Shown here piece by piece: positions 63,954-64,000 of a DNA stretch of 64,000 nt (the first letter of the stretch is position 1; every line of letters begins with the position of its first letter). The notes beneath the pieces were generated by a model that saw only the letters and a list, made by a program, of their open reading frames with translations, was not told the origin of the DNA and ran no database searches. The DNA lies in assembly GCA_963798655.1 (NCBI GenBank), contig CAWCUH010000007.1, positions 423,022 to 487,021 on the forward strand, in the 5' to 3' direction. A program made the translations under genes and the position numbers. The DNA comes from CAVSMC01 sp963798655 (GTDB lineage Bacteria; Pseudomonadota; Gammaproteobacteria; Burkholderiales; Casimicrobiaceae).

Positions 63954-64000
63954 TGCTCCATCCTCTCAAGGAATGGAGCCTCCGGCAAATCCGGGGCGGT

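Larger units (their letters stand above)
62692..64000 (-). mobile_element. IS3-family insertion sequence (right end outside window)
   Basis: The left terminal repeat is at 62692-62720 (TGAACCGTCCCGG ... GGAGGCTCC). The right one, in reverse, is at 63975-64000 (ACCGCCCCGG ... GGAGGCTCC) and should end three bases past the window with TGA. The two agree apart from a few positions. Between them are orfA and orfB in the IS3 order. Target-site duplications cannot be checked because the right end is cut off. Confidence 0.88.

Overview
The window is GC-rich bacterial chromosome. Its gene neighbourhoods (xseB-ispA-dxs-folE2; a cold-shock gene divergent from clpS-clpA; pcnB-folK-deoxynucleoside kinase-panB-panC; bfd-bfr) fit a betaproteobacterium, probably Burkholderiales-like. 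I cannot name a genus from sequence alone. The first 59.7 kb is mostly ordinary chromosome with two unusual inserts of content. The last 4.3 kb looks like the edge of a genomic island.

Layout. 1-7475 (minus strand): a partial mutL, a glutamine amidotransferase, a LytTR-type two-component pair, folE2, and the isoprenoid block dxs-ispA-xseB. 7597-17279: a Rieske oxygenase behind a near-consensus promoter, transporters, a rhodanese, thpR, isocitrate lyase with a bracketed promoter, a beta-CASP nuclease, and a two-gene flavocytochrome c sulfide dehydrogenase in which both subunits look like lipoproteins. 17280-20626: an inverted 12-bp repeat block, clpA, clpS and a cold-shock gene.

20757-31008 is the most unusual part. 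A subtilisin-family protease carries a C-terminal module that recurs as separate secreted proteins of about 290-320 residues. There are seven substantial copies and one chimeric fragment, on both strands, nearly all ending in Asn-Ser-Trp. The protease and one stand-alone copy are broken by small indels, while the surrounding genes are intact. I do not recognise this family, and no function is assigned.

31082-59697: icd, the pcnB-folK-dgk-panBC run, a MacAB-like export system split by a gene on the opposite strand, a Fur-box-controlled bfd-bfr pair, dnaE, several transporters, an acyl-CoA ligase with an SDR, a DUF3606 protein with a HAD phosphatase, and a secreted PQQ-type sugar dehydrogenase with a cytochrome c.

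59739-64000: a 23-bp piece matching the 3' end of a tRNA, a decayed ATP-dependent DNA ligase, small proteins of unknown role, an FRG-domain protein, a duplicated small gene interrupted by a stop codon and cut off by an IS3-family element, and that element itself running off the window edge. This fits the distal end of a tRNA-integrated island whose intact tRNA would lie beyond position 64000.
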